This document shows, piece by piece, positions 33,736-40,553 of a DNA stretch of 40,553 nt. The stretch is from Glycomyces algeriensis (GTDB taxonomy: Bacteria; Actinomycetota; Actinomycetes; Mycobacteriales; Micromonosporaceae). The position numbers were made by a program, and so were the translations under genes. Positions within the stretch are counted from its first letter, which is position 1; each line of letters starts with the position of its first letter. The notes beneath the pieces are model-generated. The model saw nothing but the letters and a program-made list of their open reading frames with translations, did not search any database and had not been told where the DNA came from. The stretch spans positions 1-40,553 of the forward strand of contig NZ_JAPZVR010000020.1 of assembly GCF_027622855.1 (NCBI RefSeq), read 5' to 3'.

Positions 33736-35423
33736 GAGAGCTCCCGGTTCACTAGGGCCCGGTAGTCGGGGCGGGACGCGGTGAGTTCGGCGTGGGTGCC
33801 GGTGGCGGCGACCTTGCGGTCCTGGACGAAGGCCACCCGGTCGGCGCGGCCGAGCCAGAGCGGGGAGGCGCTCACGACCGCGGTCGTGCGGCCGTGCCGG
33901 AACCCGGTGAGCCGCTCCGTGATGCGGGCTTCGGTATGGGAGTCCACTGCGGACGTCGGTTCGAGGAGGAGCAGGACCTCGGGGTCGGCCGCGAGGGCCC
34001 GCGCGAGGCGCAGGCGCTGGCGCTGGCCGCCGGAGAGGGTGCGGGCCTGGTCGTCCATCTCGGCGTCGAGGCCGCCGGGGAGGGCGTCCACGACGTCGTC
34101 CGCGGCGGCCGTGGTGACGGCGGCCTTCGCGTCGCGTCCGCCGATGACGGCGGTGAGGGTGCCGGCGAAGAGGTACGCGTCGTGGTCGCCGGGGAGGATG
34201 CGGCGGCGCAGTTCCTCGGATGCCATGCGGGCCACGGGGACCTGGCCGAACACGGCTTCGGAGGGTGCGAGGCCGGCGAGGCGGTCGAAGATCGCGGCGG
34301 CGGTGTCGGTGTCGGCGGTGGCGACGGCGGTCAGGCCGGGCGTGAGGGTGAGTCCGGATTCGGGGTCGTGGAGTTCGGCGCCGCGCTCGGGCCCCTGCAG
34401 GGGGTCCCGCGGTGCCTCGCGCTCGGGCAGGGCGAGGAGTTCGCAGACCTTCGCGCAGGCGACCTCGCCCTGGATGATGGTCATGGCGGTGCCCAGGAGC
34501 CAGCGCACCGGCATGAGCAGCGCGGCGGTGTACCCGAAGGCGGCGACCATCTGGCCGACGGTGATCTCGTCGGCGGCCACGAGGCGGGCGGCGATCCAGA
34601 CGACCGCGCCGAGCAGGATCGCCGGGGCGCCTTCGGAGATCGCGTCGATCCAGGCGCCCGGGGCGGCGAGGCCGAAGCCGGAGCGCTTGAGGTGCTGGGA
34701 GTCGCGGCGGTAGGCGGCGTTGAAGCGCGCTTCGCCGCCGACGCCGCGCAGGACGCGGAGTCCGGCGACGATGTCGGCGGCGCGCTCGGTGACGGCGCCG
34801 ATGTCGCGGCGGTAGGAGCCGTACCGGGCATGGAGGTGGCGGAGCATCGGGCCGGTGATCGCGGCGACGGCGGTGACGCCGATGAAGACGGTGAGGCCGA
34901 GGGACGCGGACATGCCGAAGAGCAGCACGGCGACCGCGACGATCCCGGTCACGCAGCCGACGGTGGGCGCGAGCGATTCGATGGCGCGGCCGATGGAGAC
35001 CACGTCGGTGACGCCGACGCTGACGACCGAGCCGGTGGTGGTCTGGCCGCGCAGGCGCGAGCCGAGGCGGGCGGTCTTGCGGGTGGCGAGCTGGAGGACC
35101 CGGTACTGGGCGTCGTGGCGCCACCAGACGGTGAGGCGGTGGTGGAGCACGATGCTCACGGCCGCAACGGATCCGGCGAGGGTGAGGGCGCCGGCCCAGG
35201 CGAGGAGCGCGCCCCAGTCGCGGCCGCGGATGCCGTCGTCGACGGCGCCGGTGAGGAAGATCGGCATGACGGGGACGAGGCCGAGGGAGAAGACCGCGGA
35301 GACGAGGACGGCCGCGGCGAGGCCCTTGCGGCGGGTGGCGAGCCAGGTGAAGAGGCGCCAGGAGGTGGTCGGGGGTTCGCCGGGGTCGTCTACGGGCAGT
35401 TCGGGTGCGCGGAGGAGTGACAC
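33732..35423 (-). CDS. ABC exporter subunit B2 (signature intact, P-loop lost)
   Basis: A 563-residue half-transporter, paralogous to B1. The NBD has no P-loop (LTAVATADTDTAAAIFDRL at that place), no Q-loop Gln, Walker B as LLLLEPTSAVD (Asp to Leu) and no H-loop His (VSASPLWLG), while LSGGQRQRLRLARA is perfect. The defects are the same as in B1, so they predate the duplication. The start is a GTG at 35423, six bases after the -10 box TACCTT; both B proteins then begin V-X-X-L-RAPELP-X-DDP. First gene of the operon B2-A2-PP2C. Confidence 0.92.
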   Translation of the reverse strand: MSLLRAPELPVDDPGEPPTTSWRLFTWLATRRKGLAAAVLVSAVFSLGLVPVMPIFLTGAVDDGIRGRDWGALLAWAGALTLAGSVAAVSIVLHHRLTVWWRHDAQYRVLQLATRKTARLGSRLRGQTTTGSVVSVGVTDVVSIGRAIESLAPTVGCVTGIVAVAVLLFGMSASLGLTVFIGVTAVAAITGPMLRHLHARYGSYRRDIGAVTERAADIVAGLRVLRGVGGEARFNAAYRRDSQHLKRSGFGLAAPGAWIDAISEGAPAILLGAVVWIAARLVAADEITVGQMVAAFGYTAALLMPVRWLLGTAMTIIQGEVACAKVCELLALPEREAPRDPLQGPERGAELHDPESGLTLTPGLTAVATADTDTAAAIFDRLAGLAPSEAVFGQVPVARMASEELRRRILPGDHDAYLFAGTLTAVIGGRDAKAAVTTAAADDVVDALPGGLDAEMDDQARTLSGGQRQRLRLARALAADPEVLLLLEPTSAVDSHTEARITERLTGFRHGRTTAVVSASPLWLGRADRVAFVQDRKVAATGTHAELTASRPDYRALVNRELS

Positions 35424-35429
35424 AGGGCC

Positions 35430-35468
35430 AAGGTAGCCACGCCCGCTGCAGATCGGCAAGCGTTTAAC
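35430..35468 (-). promoter_or_regulatory. Promoter and shared box of the second ABC exporter operon
   Basis: On the minus strand: GTTAAACGC + TTGCCG (35454-35468), 18 bases, TACCTT (35430-35435), six bases, GTG. It matches the arrangement at 28859-28897, including spacer length and distance to the start. Confidence 0.65.
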
Positions 35469-35528
35469 AGCGTGCAGTCGACATGAGACGACAGCAGCGG
35501 TGCGGCGGTGGCGCTCGGCGAGCGGGGT

Positions 35529-36617
35529 TCAGTTGCCGGTCAGGCGTTCGAGCCAGCCCGGGGACTGCCGCTCGCGGCGGTCGCCGACGTACTCGACCAC
35601 CACGTCCACCAGTTGCTCCGGGCTGTCCGTGGCGGCGACCGCGCGCGGGTGGAGCGCGGCGTGCGCGCTCGGGTGCTCGGAGAAGAGCACGGCGGGCGTG
35701 GGAATGCCCGAGGCGACCATGCGGTCGAGGAGGCGGCTCCCGGCGGCGTCGCCGTCGGGTTCGGACTCGCGGCGCATGTCGGTGATGACGAGGTCGTAGG
35801 GGTGCTTCGCCAAGGCGCGCATGGCTTCATCGGTGGAGAGCACCGGCTCCACGGTGATGCCGACAGCGCGGAAGAGCCCGCTCAGTATGTCGTTCCCGTC
35901 CGGATTGTCGTCGACCCACAGGATCGAGCCGCCCCGCAGTTCGAAGGCGGCGAGCACGAGTTTCGTGGCGGCGCGCAGGCTCTGGGTCCGGGACTGGTGC
36001 CCGAGCGGATGCCGGTACGCCGGCTGGACGGGCTGGGCCCAGTAGGGGGCGGGCCGGTTCGGGTAGTAGGCGCCACCCTCGCCGGGCCGGCCCGCGGGAA
36101 CGGGATAGGTGGGCGGGATGTTGGGGATCTGCTGGTTGGGGGCGGTCACCGTGGCGTAGGGGTCGGGCTCGGGCTGCGCGGTGTCGGCGGGCCCGTCGAC
36201 GGGTGGGGTGGCGAGGAGGTCCGGCTTCGCCTCGGCGGGCGGTTCGGTGTGGACGGTCTCGTCGTCGTCCGCCGGTTCGTCGTCCGTGGCGTCCTTCGCG
36301 GGTGGCGACTGCGGGTCGGTGCCGATCTTGTAGACCACGCCGTTGCCGGGCCGGACCTGCTGGGTCGGCAGCGGGTAGAGCGCGGTCCAGTCCGTCTCGG
36401 CGGGCGGCGGCTGGAGCTGCACGGCGTCGCGCACGGCCGCCTGTTCGATGGCCTGCTGGGCGAGTTCCACTGTGACCCAAGGGGTCTCGACCTTGGTCAT
36501 GCGCGGCGCCTGGGCGGTGAAGAGCCGCTTGGCGATGGCCAGCGCGATGAAGCCGAAGCCGACCCAGAGGAAGGCCGGGAGCACCTTGATCAGTTCGATC
36601 CAGATGGCTTCGCTCAT
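35529..36617 (-). CDS. Membrane-tethered receiver-domain protein
   Basis: A 362-residue protein. Residues 8-30 form one membrane helix (LIKVLPAFLWVGFGFIALAI). Residues 40-210 are a Pro/Asp/Glu-rich linker with PPAY/PYW-like repeats. Residues 228-345 are a receiver-like domain with acidic pocket Asp236-Asp237 (WVDDNPD), acceptor Asp280 (VITDMRR) and Ser313. The conserved Lys before the last helix is missing (VAATDSPEQL). There is no output domain. The start at 36617 has GGAG seven bases upstream. Such WVDD-X-P receivers without Lys are often phosphorylation-independent; role unknown. Confidence 0.8.
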   Translation of the reverse strand: MSEAIWIELIKVLPAFLWVGFGFIALAIAKRLFTAQAPRMTKVETPWVTVELAQQAIEQAAVRDAVQLQPPPAETDWTALYPLPTQQVRPGNGVVYKIGTDPQSPPAKDATDDEPADDDETVHTEPPAEAKPDLLATPPVDGPADTAQPEPDPYATVTAPNQQIPNIPPTYPVPAGRPGEGGAYYPNRPAPYWAQPVQPAYRHPLGHQSRTQSLRAATKLVLAAFELRGGSILWVDDNPDGNDILSGLFRAVGITVEPVLSTDEAMRALAKHPYDLVITDMRRESEPDGDAAGSRLLDRMVASGIPTPAVLFSEHPSAHAALHPRAVAATDSPEQLVDVVVEYVGDRRERQSPGWLERLTGN

Positions 36618-36636
36618 CGTGGGCTCCAAAGAAGGG

Positions 36637-36691
36637 GGTACCGGGGCCGGGCATCTCTACCTTAAACGGCCGACGCCATGGCCCCGGTACC
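36637..36691 (-). terminator. Long inverted repeat after erm
   Basis: A perfect 12-bp inverted repeat GGTACCGGGGCC/GGCCCCGGTACC (36637-36648 with 36680-36691) with a 31-base loop starts 10 bases past the erm stop codon. It probably ends the erm transcript; a regulatory role for the next gene (start 36617) is possible. Confidence 0.65.
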
Positions 36692-36701
36692 GCAAGGCGT
36701 C

Positions 36702-37520
36702 TCACCGGGTGAGGGCGTGGAACAGGGAGATCCAGCGGTCAGGCGGGACGAGTCCGACGACTTGGTCGCGGGCGATGCCGGCTTCGGCGCAGGCCTGGTG
36801 CGCGACGCGCCTGGGGACGACGCGGCACAGGGACGCGGCGAGCGCGCCGCCGATGCCGGAGAAGCCGAGGTCCACGAGGTCGCGGTAGTCGACCATGGCG
36901 TCGGGCGGCAGCAGGGGCCTGGTGCGGCGGTGCAGGTGCAGCACGGCGGCGTCGACCTGCGGGACGGGCCGGAACTCGCGGCGGTCGAGGCGCATGCCGA
37001 GTTCGAAGTCGAACTCGGGCCAGTGCGCGACGGTGAGGCGGCTCCAGCGGCCGTAGTCGCCGGTGTGCTTGCGGGCGAACTCGAGCTGGGTGATCAGTGC
37101 GGCCGAGGTGAGGGTGCGGGCGCGCAGGCACCACCGGACGATGTCGGTGGTGATTCCGAAGGGCGCGTTGGCGACGACGCTGAAGGGTGCTTGCGGTGGT
37201 GTGACGTCGCGGAAGTCGGCCTGGTGGCAGCGGAAGTGCTCGTGGTGGCCGAGGCGCGAGTGGAGTCGTTCGACGAAGTGGCGGTCCTTCTCGTAGGCGG
37301 TGACGCGGCGGGCGCGGTCGAGCAGCGCTCTTGTGACCATGCCGTCGCCGGGGCCGACTTCGATCACGTGGTCGTTCGGGCGGACGTCGGCGGCGTCGAC
37401 GAAGGCGCGGGCGGTGTGCGCGTCGCGCAGGAAGTTCTGGGACAGGGCTTTGCGGTTCGAGAGGTCGCGTGCGCTTTTGGTGTGCGGAGCTCGGGCACGC
37501 GGGAATTGGCTGCGGGACAT
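36702..37520 (-). CDS. erm: Erm-family 23S rRNA adenine-N6 methyltransferase
   Basis: A 272-residue SAM-dependent enzyme that methylates the adenine corresponding to A2058 of 23S rRNA, giving macrolide-lincosamide-streptogramin B resistance. Motifs: LSQNFLRD (26-33), the SAM-binding IEVGPGDG (53-60), acidic Glu77 in AYEKD, QADF (100-103), and the catalytic NAPF (118-121). It is closer to Erm than to housekeeping KsgA, with the actinobacterial Arg-rich N-terminus and C-terminal helical domain. GGAG precedes the start inside a GGAGTACTCC palindrome. A leader ORF and several hairpins upstream imply drug-inducible translation. Confidence 0.92.
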   Translation of the reverse strand: MSRSQFPRARAPHTKSARDLSNRKALSQNFLRDAHTARAFVDAADVRPNDHVIEVGPGDGMVTRALLDRARRVTAYEKDRHFVERLHSRLGHHEHFRCHQADFRDVTPPQAPFSVVANAPFGITTDIVRWCLRARTLTSAALITQLEFARKHTGDYGRWSRLTVAHWPEFDFELGMRLDRREFRPVPQVDAAVLHLHRRTRPLLPPDAMVDYRDLVDLGFSGIGGALAASLCRVVPRRVAHQACAEAGIARDQVVGLVPPDRWISLFHALTR

Positions 37521-37543
37521 GGGAGTACTCCATGAGGACGAGT

Positions 37544-37638
37544 CGAATCAGGACGATCGATTCGCCTAGGCCCGCGCAGGGGCGCAGCCGCTGCGAGACG
37601 CAGCGGTCGGATAGGAGCGCTTGCGGGAGGCCTAGGCC
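37544..37638 (-). promoter_or_regulatory. Structured region between the leader peptide and erm (candidate attenuator)
   Basis: GCCTAGGC occurs twice: at the leader stop codon (37630-37637, within the palindrome GGCCTAGGCC) and at 37564-37571. The two can pair over 9 bp and enclose a perfect 8-bp hairpin (37588-37595 with 37599-37606). A further hairpin (37544-37549 with 37559-37564) overlaps the second copy by one base and lies before the erm ribosome site. A ribosome stalled near the end of the leader would cover the first copy. Confidence 0.55.
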
Positions 37639-37706
37639 GCCGCGCGCAGCCGCATGAAGCACGGGCAGGACGCGGTGGACGCGAACTGCCCCGGTGACCC
37701 GTACAT
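37632..37706 (-). CDS. Erm leader peptide with M-R-L-R stalling motif
   Basis: A 24-codon ORF: MYGSPGQFASTASCPC, then FMRLRAAA and TAG. Arg-X-Arg in the form MRLR is the macrolide-dependent arrest motif known from the ErmD leader. The ORF ends 111 bases before the erm start codon and has its own promoter; its ATG is seven bases after the -10 box. An internal ATG (codon 18) would give MRLRAAA alone. Stalling function is inferred. Confidence 0.65.
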   Translation of the reverse strand: MYGSPGQFASTASCPCFMRLRAAA

Positions 37707-37713
37707 GCCCGCG

Positions 37714-37742
37714 AGGCTATCCGGTTTCGCCCGGGGCGTCCA
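37714..37742 (-). promoter_or_regulatory. Promoter of the erm leader
   Basis: TGGACG (37737-37742), 17 bases, TAGCCT (37714-37719), then seven bases to the leader ATG at 37706. The promoter lies inside the last codons of the symporter gene, so erm can be expressed independently of that operon. Confidence 0.6.
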
Positions 37743-39261
37743 CCCGGTTCTCGCGCCGCGCGCGCGGGATCGCACCGGTGTCGTTGTGGGCGCCGCCGCC
37801 CGAGGAGTAGCGGCCGGGCACGTGGAGTCGCAGGACCGCTTCGCTGGCCCAGTCGGGGACGGATCCGGGGCGGGACGCGGCGATCATGACGGCGAACGCG
37901 AGCGGCACCGTCCACAGTGCTGGCTGGGCGAGGAGGACTGAGACGATGCCGGGTTCGAGGTCGAGGACCACGGAGGCCAGCGCCGCGCCGGTGGAGGTGG
38001 CGGCGCCGACGAGCAGGCCCGCCGTCGCCCCGGTCGCGGTGAGGCCGCGCCACCAGATGCCGAGGGTCAGCAGCGGGCAGAACGTGGAGGCCGCCACCGC
38101 GAAGGCCCAGCCGACGAGCACGTTGATGTCCACATCGGCCGCCGGGAGCGAGAGCGCGACCGCGAGGGCCGTGCCGACGACGACGCCGAGGCGCAGCCGT
38201 GAGAGCGAGCCGCCGAACAGGTCGTGCGAGAGGCCCCCGGCCAGCGCGAGGAGCAGCCCGGACGAGGTGGAGAGGAATGCGGCGAACGCGCCGGCGGCGA
38301 CCAGTGCGGTGAGGACCGCGCCGGCCGTGCCGGGGACGATCGCGCCCGGGACGAGGAGCGGGACGACGTCGGTCTCCTCGGGTTCGGGCGTGGTGACGCG
38401 GCCGAGGAGGCCGTAGACGACCGGCCACAGGTAGAACAGGCTGAGCAGAACGATGACCGAGACGGCGACCCGGCGGGCCGCGCGGGCCCCGGCGACGGTG
38501 TGGAAGCGCATCACGACGTGCGGGAGCCCCATGGCGCCCAAGGTGGTCGCGACCAGGACCGAGATGGTGGCCAGCAGCGGGTGCCCGGAGCCGTCGAGGT
38601 CCAGGAGCGGGCGGGACCAGTCCGCGTCGGCGCTCGGGTCGAGGGCCGCCTCGCGCCGTTCGGGCCCGGCGAGGGCGATGAGGAAGACCGCGGGGCCGGC
38701 GATGAACACGAGCTTCACCAGGTAATGGAAGGCCTGCACGTAGGTCGCCGAGCGCATCCCGCCGACGGCGATGGTGGAGGAGACCACGAGCCCGGCGCCG
38801 ACGACGCCGACCCAGTAGGGGATGCCGGAGACGAGTTCGAGCACGACGCCGGCCGCTTTGAACTGCGGCAGCAGGTAGAGCAGCATGATGACGAGCACGA
38901 CGAGGCCGCACATGCGGCGGATGCGCGGCGAGCCCAGGCGGTACTCGGCGAAGTCGGGCACCGTGTAGGCGCCGCTGCGGCGCATCGGCCCGGCCGCGAG
39001 CGCGGCGACGAGCACGTACCCGGCGGTGAAGCCCACGGCGTACCACATCGCGCCCACGCCGTTCTTGACGATCAGCCCGGCGAGGCCCAGTACCGAAGCG
39101 GCGGAGACGTACTCGCCCGCGATGGCGAGGGCGTTCCAGCCGGGCACGATGCTGCGGGAGGCCACCAGGAAGTCCGGTGTGGACCGTGCGGCGCGCACGC
39201 CCCAGACGCCGATGACGACGCTGGAGGCGAGCACCAGGCTGATGGCGGCCAGGCCGAGCAT
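37717..39261 (-). CDS. Sodium:solute symporter (acetate/monocarboxylate permease type)
   Basis: A 514-residue permease with about 13 hydrophobic helices, of the SSS family close to ActP/MctC. Landmarks: DFLVASRSIVPGWNALAIAGEYVSAAS near the N-terminus, AYTVPDFAEYRLGS, VGGMRSATYVQAFHYLVKL, GLPHVVMRFHTV, and AGAFAAFLSTSSGLLLALAGGLSHDLF. It probably imports a short monocarboxylate with Na+ or H+. Its start overlaps the stop of the small membrane gene (TGATG), and with the LytTR gene it forms a three-gene coupled operon. The last 25 residues are hydrophilic and their DNA contains the erm leader promoter. Confidence 0.9.
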   Translation of the reverse strand: MLGLAAISLVLASSVVIGVWGVRAARSTPDFLVASRSIVPGWNALAIAGEYVSAASVLGLAGLIVKNGVGAMWYAVGFTAGYVLVAALAAGPMRRSGAYTVPDFAEYRLGSPRIRRMCGLVVLVIMLLYLLPQFKAAGVVLELVSGIPYWVGVVGAGLVVSSTIAVGGMRSATYVQAFHYLVKLVFIAGPAVFLIALAGPERREAALDPSADADWSRPLLDLDGSGHPLLATISVLVATTLGAMGLPHVVMRFHTVAGARAARRVAVSVIVLLSLFYLWPVVYGLLGRVTTPEPEETDVVPLLVPGAIVPGTAGAVLTALVAAGAFAAFLSTSSGLLLALAGGLSHDLFGGSLSRLRLGVVVGTALAVALSLPAADVDINVLVGWAFAVAASTFCPLLTLGIWWRGLTATGATAGLLVGAATSTGAALASVVLDLEPGIVSVLLAQPALWTVPLAFAVMIAASRPGSVPDWASEAVLRLHVPGRYSSGGGAHNDTGAIPRARRENRVDAPGETG

Positions 39262-39611
39262 CAGCTGCCTTCCCGGTAGTCGGCTTCGATGGCCTCGGCC
39301 CGGCGCACGTGGACGGCGGCCAGGAGCAGCAGGACCGGGTAGGGCGCGAAGAAGAGCACGGCCCAGCCGAGGCGGCCCGGAGTGATCGCGGCGGCGGTGA
39401 GCAGGGCGGCGAGGGCGAGCAGGAGCAGGGTCGCGGTGCGGGCGGCGAGGCGGCGCTGGCGGCGGAGGGCGCGTTCGGCGTCGTCGAGGTCGATCGCGCT
39501 GCGGCCCACCGGCGGGCGGCCCGCGAGGCGGCTGAGGCGGCGTGTGGCGTCGGACCGGCGGCGCAGGGCGAGCCGGGTCTGGGGGCTGGTGACGCGCACG
39601 CGCTGGTTCAC
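39261..39611 (-). CDS. Small two-helix membrane protein of the symporter operon
   Basis: A 116-residue protein: a basic N-terminal 65 residues (RLALRRRSDATRRLSRLAGR, RSAIDLDDAERALRRQRRLA) and two hydrophobic helices at about 68-84 and 87-105. Its GTG start (39611) overlaps the LytTR stop codon (GTGA), and its stop overlaps the symporter start. The position matches that of DUF485/MctB-type accessory proteins beside acetate or monocarboxylate symporters, but I cannot confirm the family from sequence. Confidence 0.75.
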   Translation of the reverse strand: MNQRVRVTSPQTRLALRRRSDATRRLSRLAGRPPVGRSAIDLDDAERALRRQRRLAARTATLLLLALAALLTAAAITPGRLGWAVLFFAPYPVLLLLAAVHVRRAEAIEADYREGS

Positions 39612-40357
39612 CGGTGCGCGCCGCCTTCCCTGGCGGCCTGGAGGAGCCGTTCGCGCAGGAGCCGGGAGTGGCGGCGGCTGACTGGCACCTCGCCGGGTTC
39701 GGTGACGGCGACGAGGCCGGCCGTGGAGGTCACGCGCAGTTCCGTGACATGGGCGAGGTTGATGAGGAAGGAGCGGTGCGCGCGCACGAAACCCGCTGCG
39801 TCCCATACCTGTTCGAGGTAGGTGAGGGACTGGCGGAGGAGGTGCGAGCCCTGGCTGGAGTGGAGGCGCACGTAGTCGCCGTGGGCTTCGGCGTAGGCGA
39901 TGTCGTCACGGCGCACGAACACGGTGCGCCCGGCGAGCTCGACCTGGACGACGGCGAGGTCGTCGGACTTGTCCCCCACCACGGGTCCGGAGCGGCGGCC
40001 GCCGATGCGGGCCACGGCCTCGGCGAGGCGCTCCGGCCGGAAGGGCTTGAGAAGGTAGTCGGCGGCGCCGAGGCCGAAGGCCTCCACCGCGTGGTTGTCG
40101 TAGGCGGTGACGAACACGATCTCGGGCGGGTCCGAGAGGCGCCGGAGGATCCGGGCCACGTCCATGCCGGTGAGGCCGGGCATCGCGATGTCGAGGAACG
40201 CGGCGTCGAACGAGCCGGAGCCGAGGAGGCGCACGGCCTCGTCGCCGCCGGCGGCGGCCACGACCTCGCCGACGGCGGGCAGCTCGGCGAGCTGCCCGGC
40301 CAGTTCGACGCGGGTGGAGGGCTCGTCTTCGACGACGAGCACGCGCAGCAGGCTCAT
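39608..40357 (-). CDS. LytTR-type response regulator
   Basis: A 249-residue two-component regulator. The receiver domain has acidic Glu10-Asp11, acceptor Asp56 (FLDIAMPG), Thr84 and Lys104 (YLLKPF). Residues about 135-240 form a LytTR DNA-binding domain (FVRRDDIAYAEAHGDYVRLHS, FVRAHRSFLINLAHV, VPVSRRHSRLLRERL). CGGAGG precedes the start. The operon order, regulator then small membrane protein then symporter, is common in actinobacteria, usually with a sensor kinase upstream; that kinase would lie beyond the window edge. Confidence 0.94.
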   Translation of the reverse strand: MSLLRVLVVEDEPSTRVELAGQLAELPAVGEVVAAAGGDEAVRLLGSGSFDAAFLDIAMPGLTGMDVARILRRLSDPPEIVFVTAYDNHAVEAFGLGAADYLLKPFRPERLAEAVARIGGRRSGPVVGDKSDDLAVVQVELAGRTVFVRRDDIAYAEAHGDYVRLHSSQGSHLLRQSLTYLEQVWDAAGFVRAHRSFLINLAHVTELRVTSTAGLVAVTEPGEVPVSRRHSRLLRERLLQAAREGGAHR

Positions 40358-40470
40358 CAGCGCCTCCGGTTCAGGAGCAGGGTCGCAGTGCGGACCGGGC
40401 GGGAGGGAAGGGCCGCAATGCGAACGAGGCGGGAGTGATTAGTGCGGTCCCCCGCCCACTGAGCACGAAT

Positions 40471-40553
40471 CGCGTTCGCGTTCGCGTTCGCGTTCGCGTT
40501 CGCGTTCGCGTTCGCGTTCGCGTTCGCGTTCGCGTTCGCGTTCGCGTTCGCGT
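40471..40553. repeat. Hexanucleotide tandem repeat running off the window
   Basis: The unit CGCGTT repeats almost 14 times without a mismatch up to the last base. On the minus strand two frames are open through it: one reads Arg-Glu repeats then DSCSVGGGPH and a TAA at 40439-40441; another reads Asn-Ala repeats and ends TGA at 40357-40359. Either could be the end of an upstream sensor-kinase gene, but the 80 bases before the regulator have mixed third positions and look non-coding. The true copy number is unknown. Confidence 0.85.

Noticed and set aside
30697..33765. A 1022-codon open frame on the plus strand
   Set aside because: It is an antisense shadow of the PP2C and exporter genes, with Arg/Gly-rich sequence and no recognisable domain; stop codons are simply rare at this G/C content.
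31945..35124. A 1059-codon open frame on the minus strand
   Set aside because: Only the part from 33735 down has ABC exporter sequence. The upstream part is Arg/Pro/His-rich out-of-frame shadow of subunit B2, and the real start is set by the ATGA overlap.

Overview
The window is high-GC actinobacterial chromosomal DNA. Signs of this are very strong G/C third positions, many GTG starts, leaderless transcripts (a TAnnnT -10 box 6-7 bases before the start codon), IdeR/DtxR-type iron boxes, and a VTC/DUF4956/CotH cassette. A filamentous or soil actinomycete (for example a Glycomyces-like or Streptomyces-like organism) would fit, but I cannot fix the genus from sequence alone. I see no insertion sequence, prophage, tRNA, rRNA or CRISPR.

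Layout. 1-7.2 kb: the end of an unknown gene, a secreted GH10 xylanase with its own operator, an iron-storage pair (bfd, bfr) with IdeR boxes, threonine aldolase, and a TetR regulator divergent from an MFS exporter. 7.2-13.5 kb: a DUF3159 membrane protein; a Crp-like regulator followed by a one-helix mini-protein and a small nucleotidyltransferase-like protein; a GH42 beta-galactosidase behind a LacI-type operator; two divergent small membrane proteins; a 2-hydroxyacid dehydrogenase. 13.6-19.8 kb: a lipoprotein sugar dehydrogenase, a membrane metallophosphoesterase, and the VTC-DUF4956-CotH cassette. 19.8-24.9 kb: mgtE behind a leader ORF and two competing hairpins, then the gatCAB operon. 25.0-35.5 kb: a probable small RNA and two paralogous heterodimeric ABC exporters, separated by a hydrolase-like gene, an XRE regulator/SnoaL pair and a PP2C-like gene. 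35.5-40.5 kb: a membrane-tethered receiver-domain protein, an Erm rRNA methyltransferase behind a leader peptide, a LytTR regulator/small membrane protein/sodium symporter operon, and a hexanucleotide repeat running off the end.

How it works together. The most striking parts are regulatory. Two independent short leader ORFs look like translation-coupled sensors. The one before erm contains the M-R-L-R motif known for macrolide-dependent ribosome stalling. The one before mgtE is acidic and then proline-rich, like Mg2+-sensing leaders, and its stop codon lies inside one of two mutually exclusive hairpins. The two ABC exporter operons share a 15-bp box, the same promoter geometry and a leaderless GTG start. 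In each pair one subunit has lost its P-loop and the other its LSGGQ signature, so each heterodimer should have exactly one complete ATP site.

Limits: functions are assigned from motifs read by eye. RNA structures were found by inspecting complementarity, not by energy calculation, and no database search was possible.
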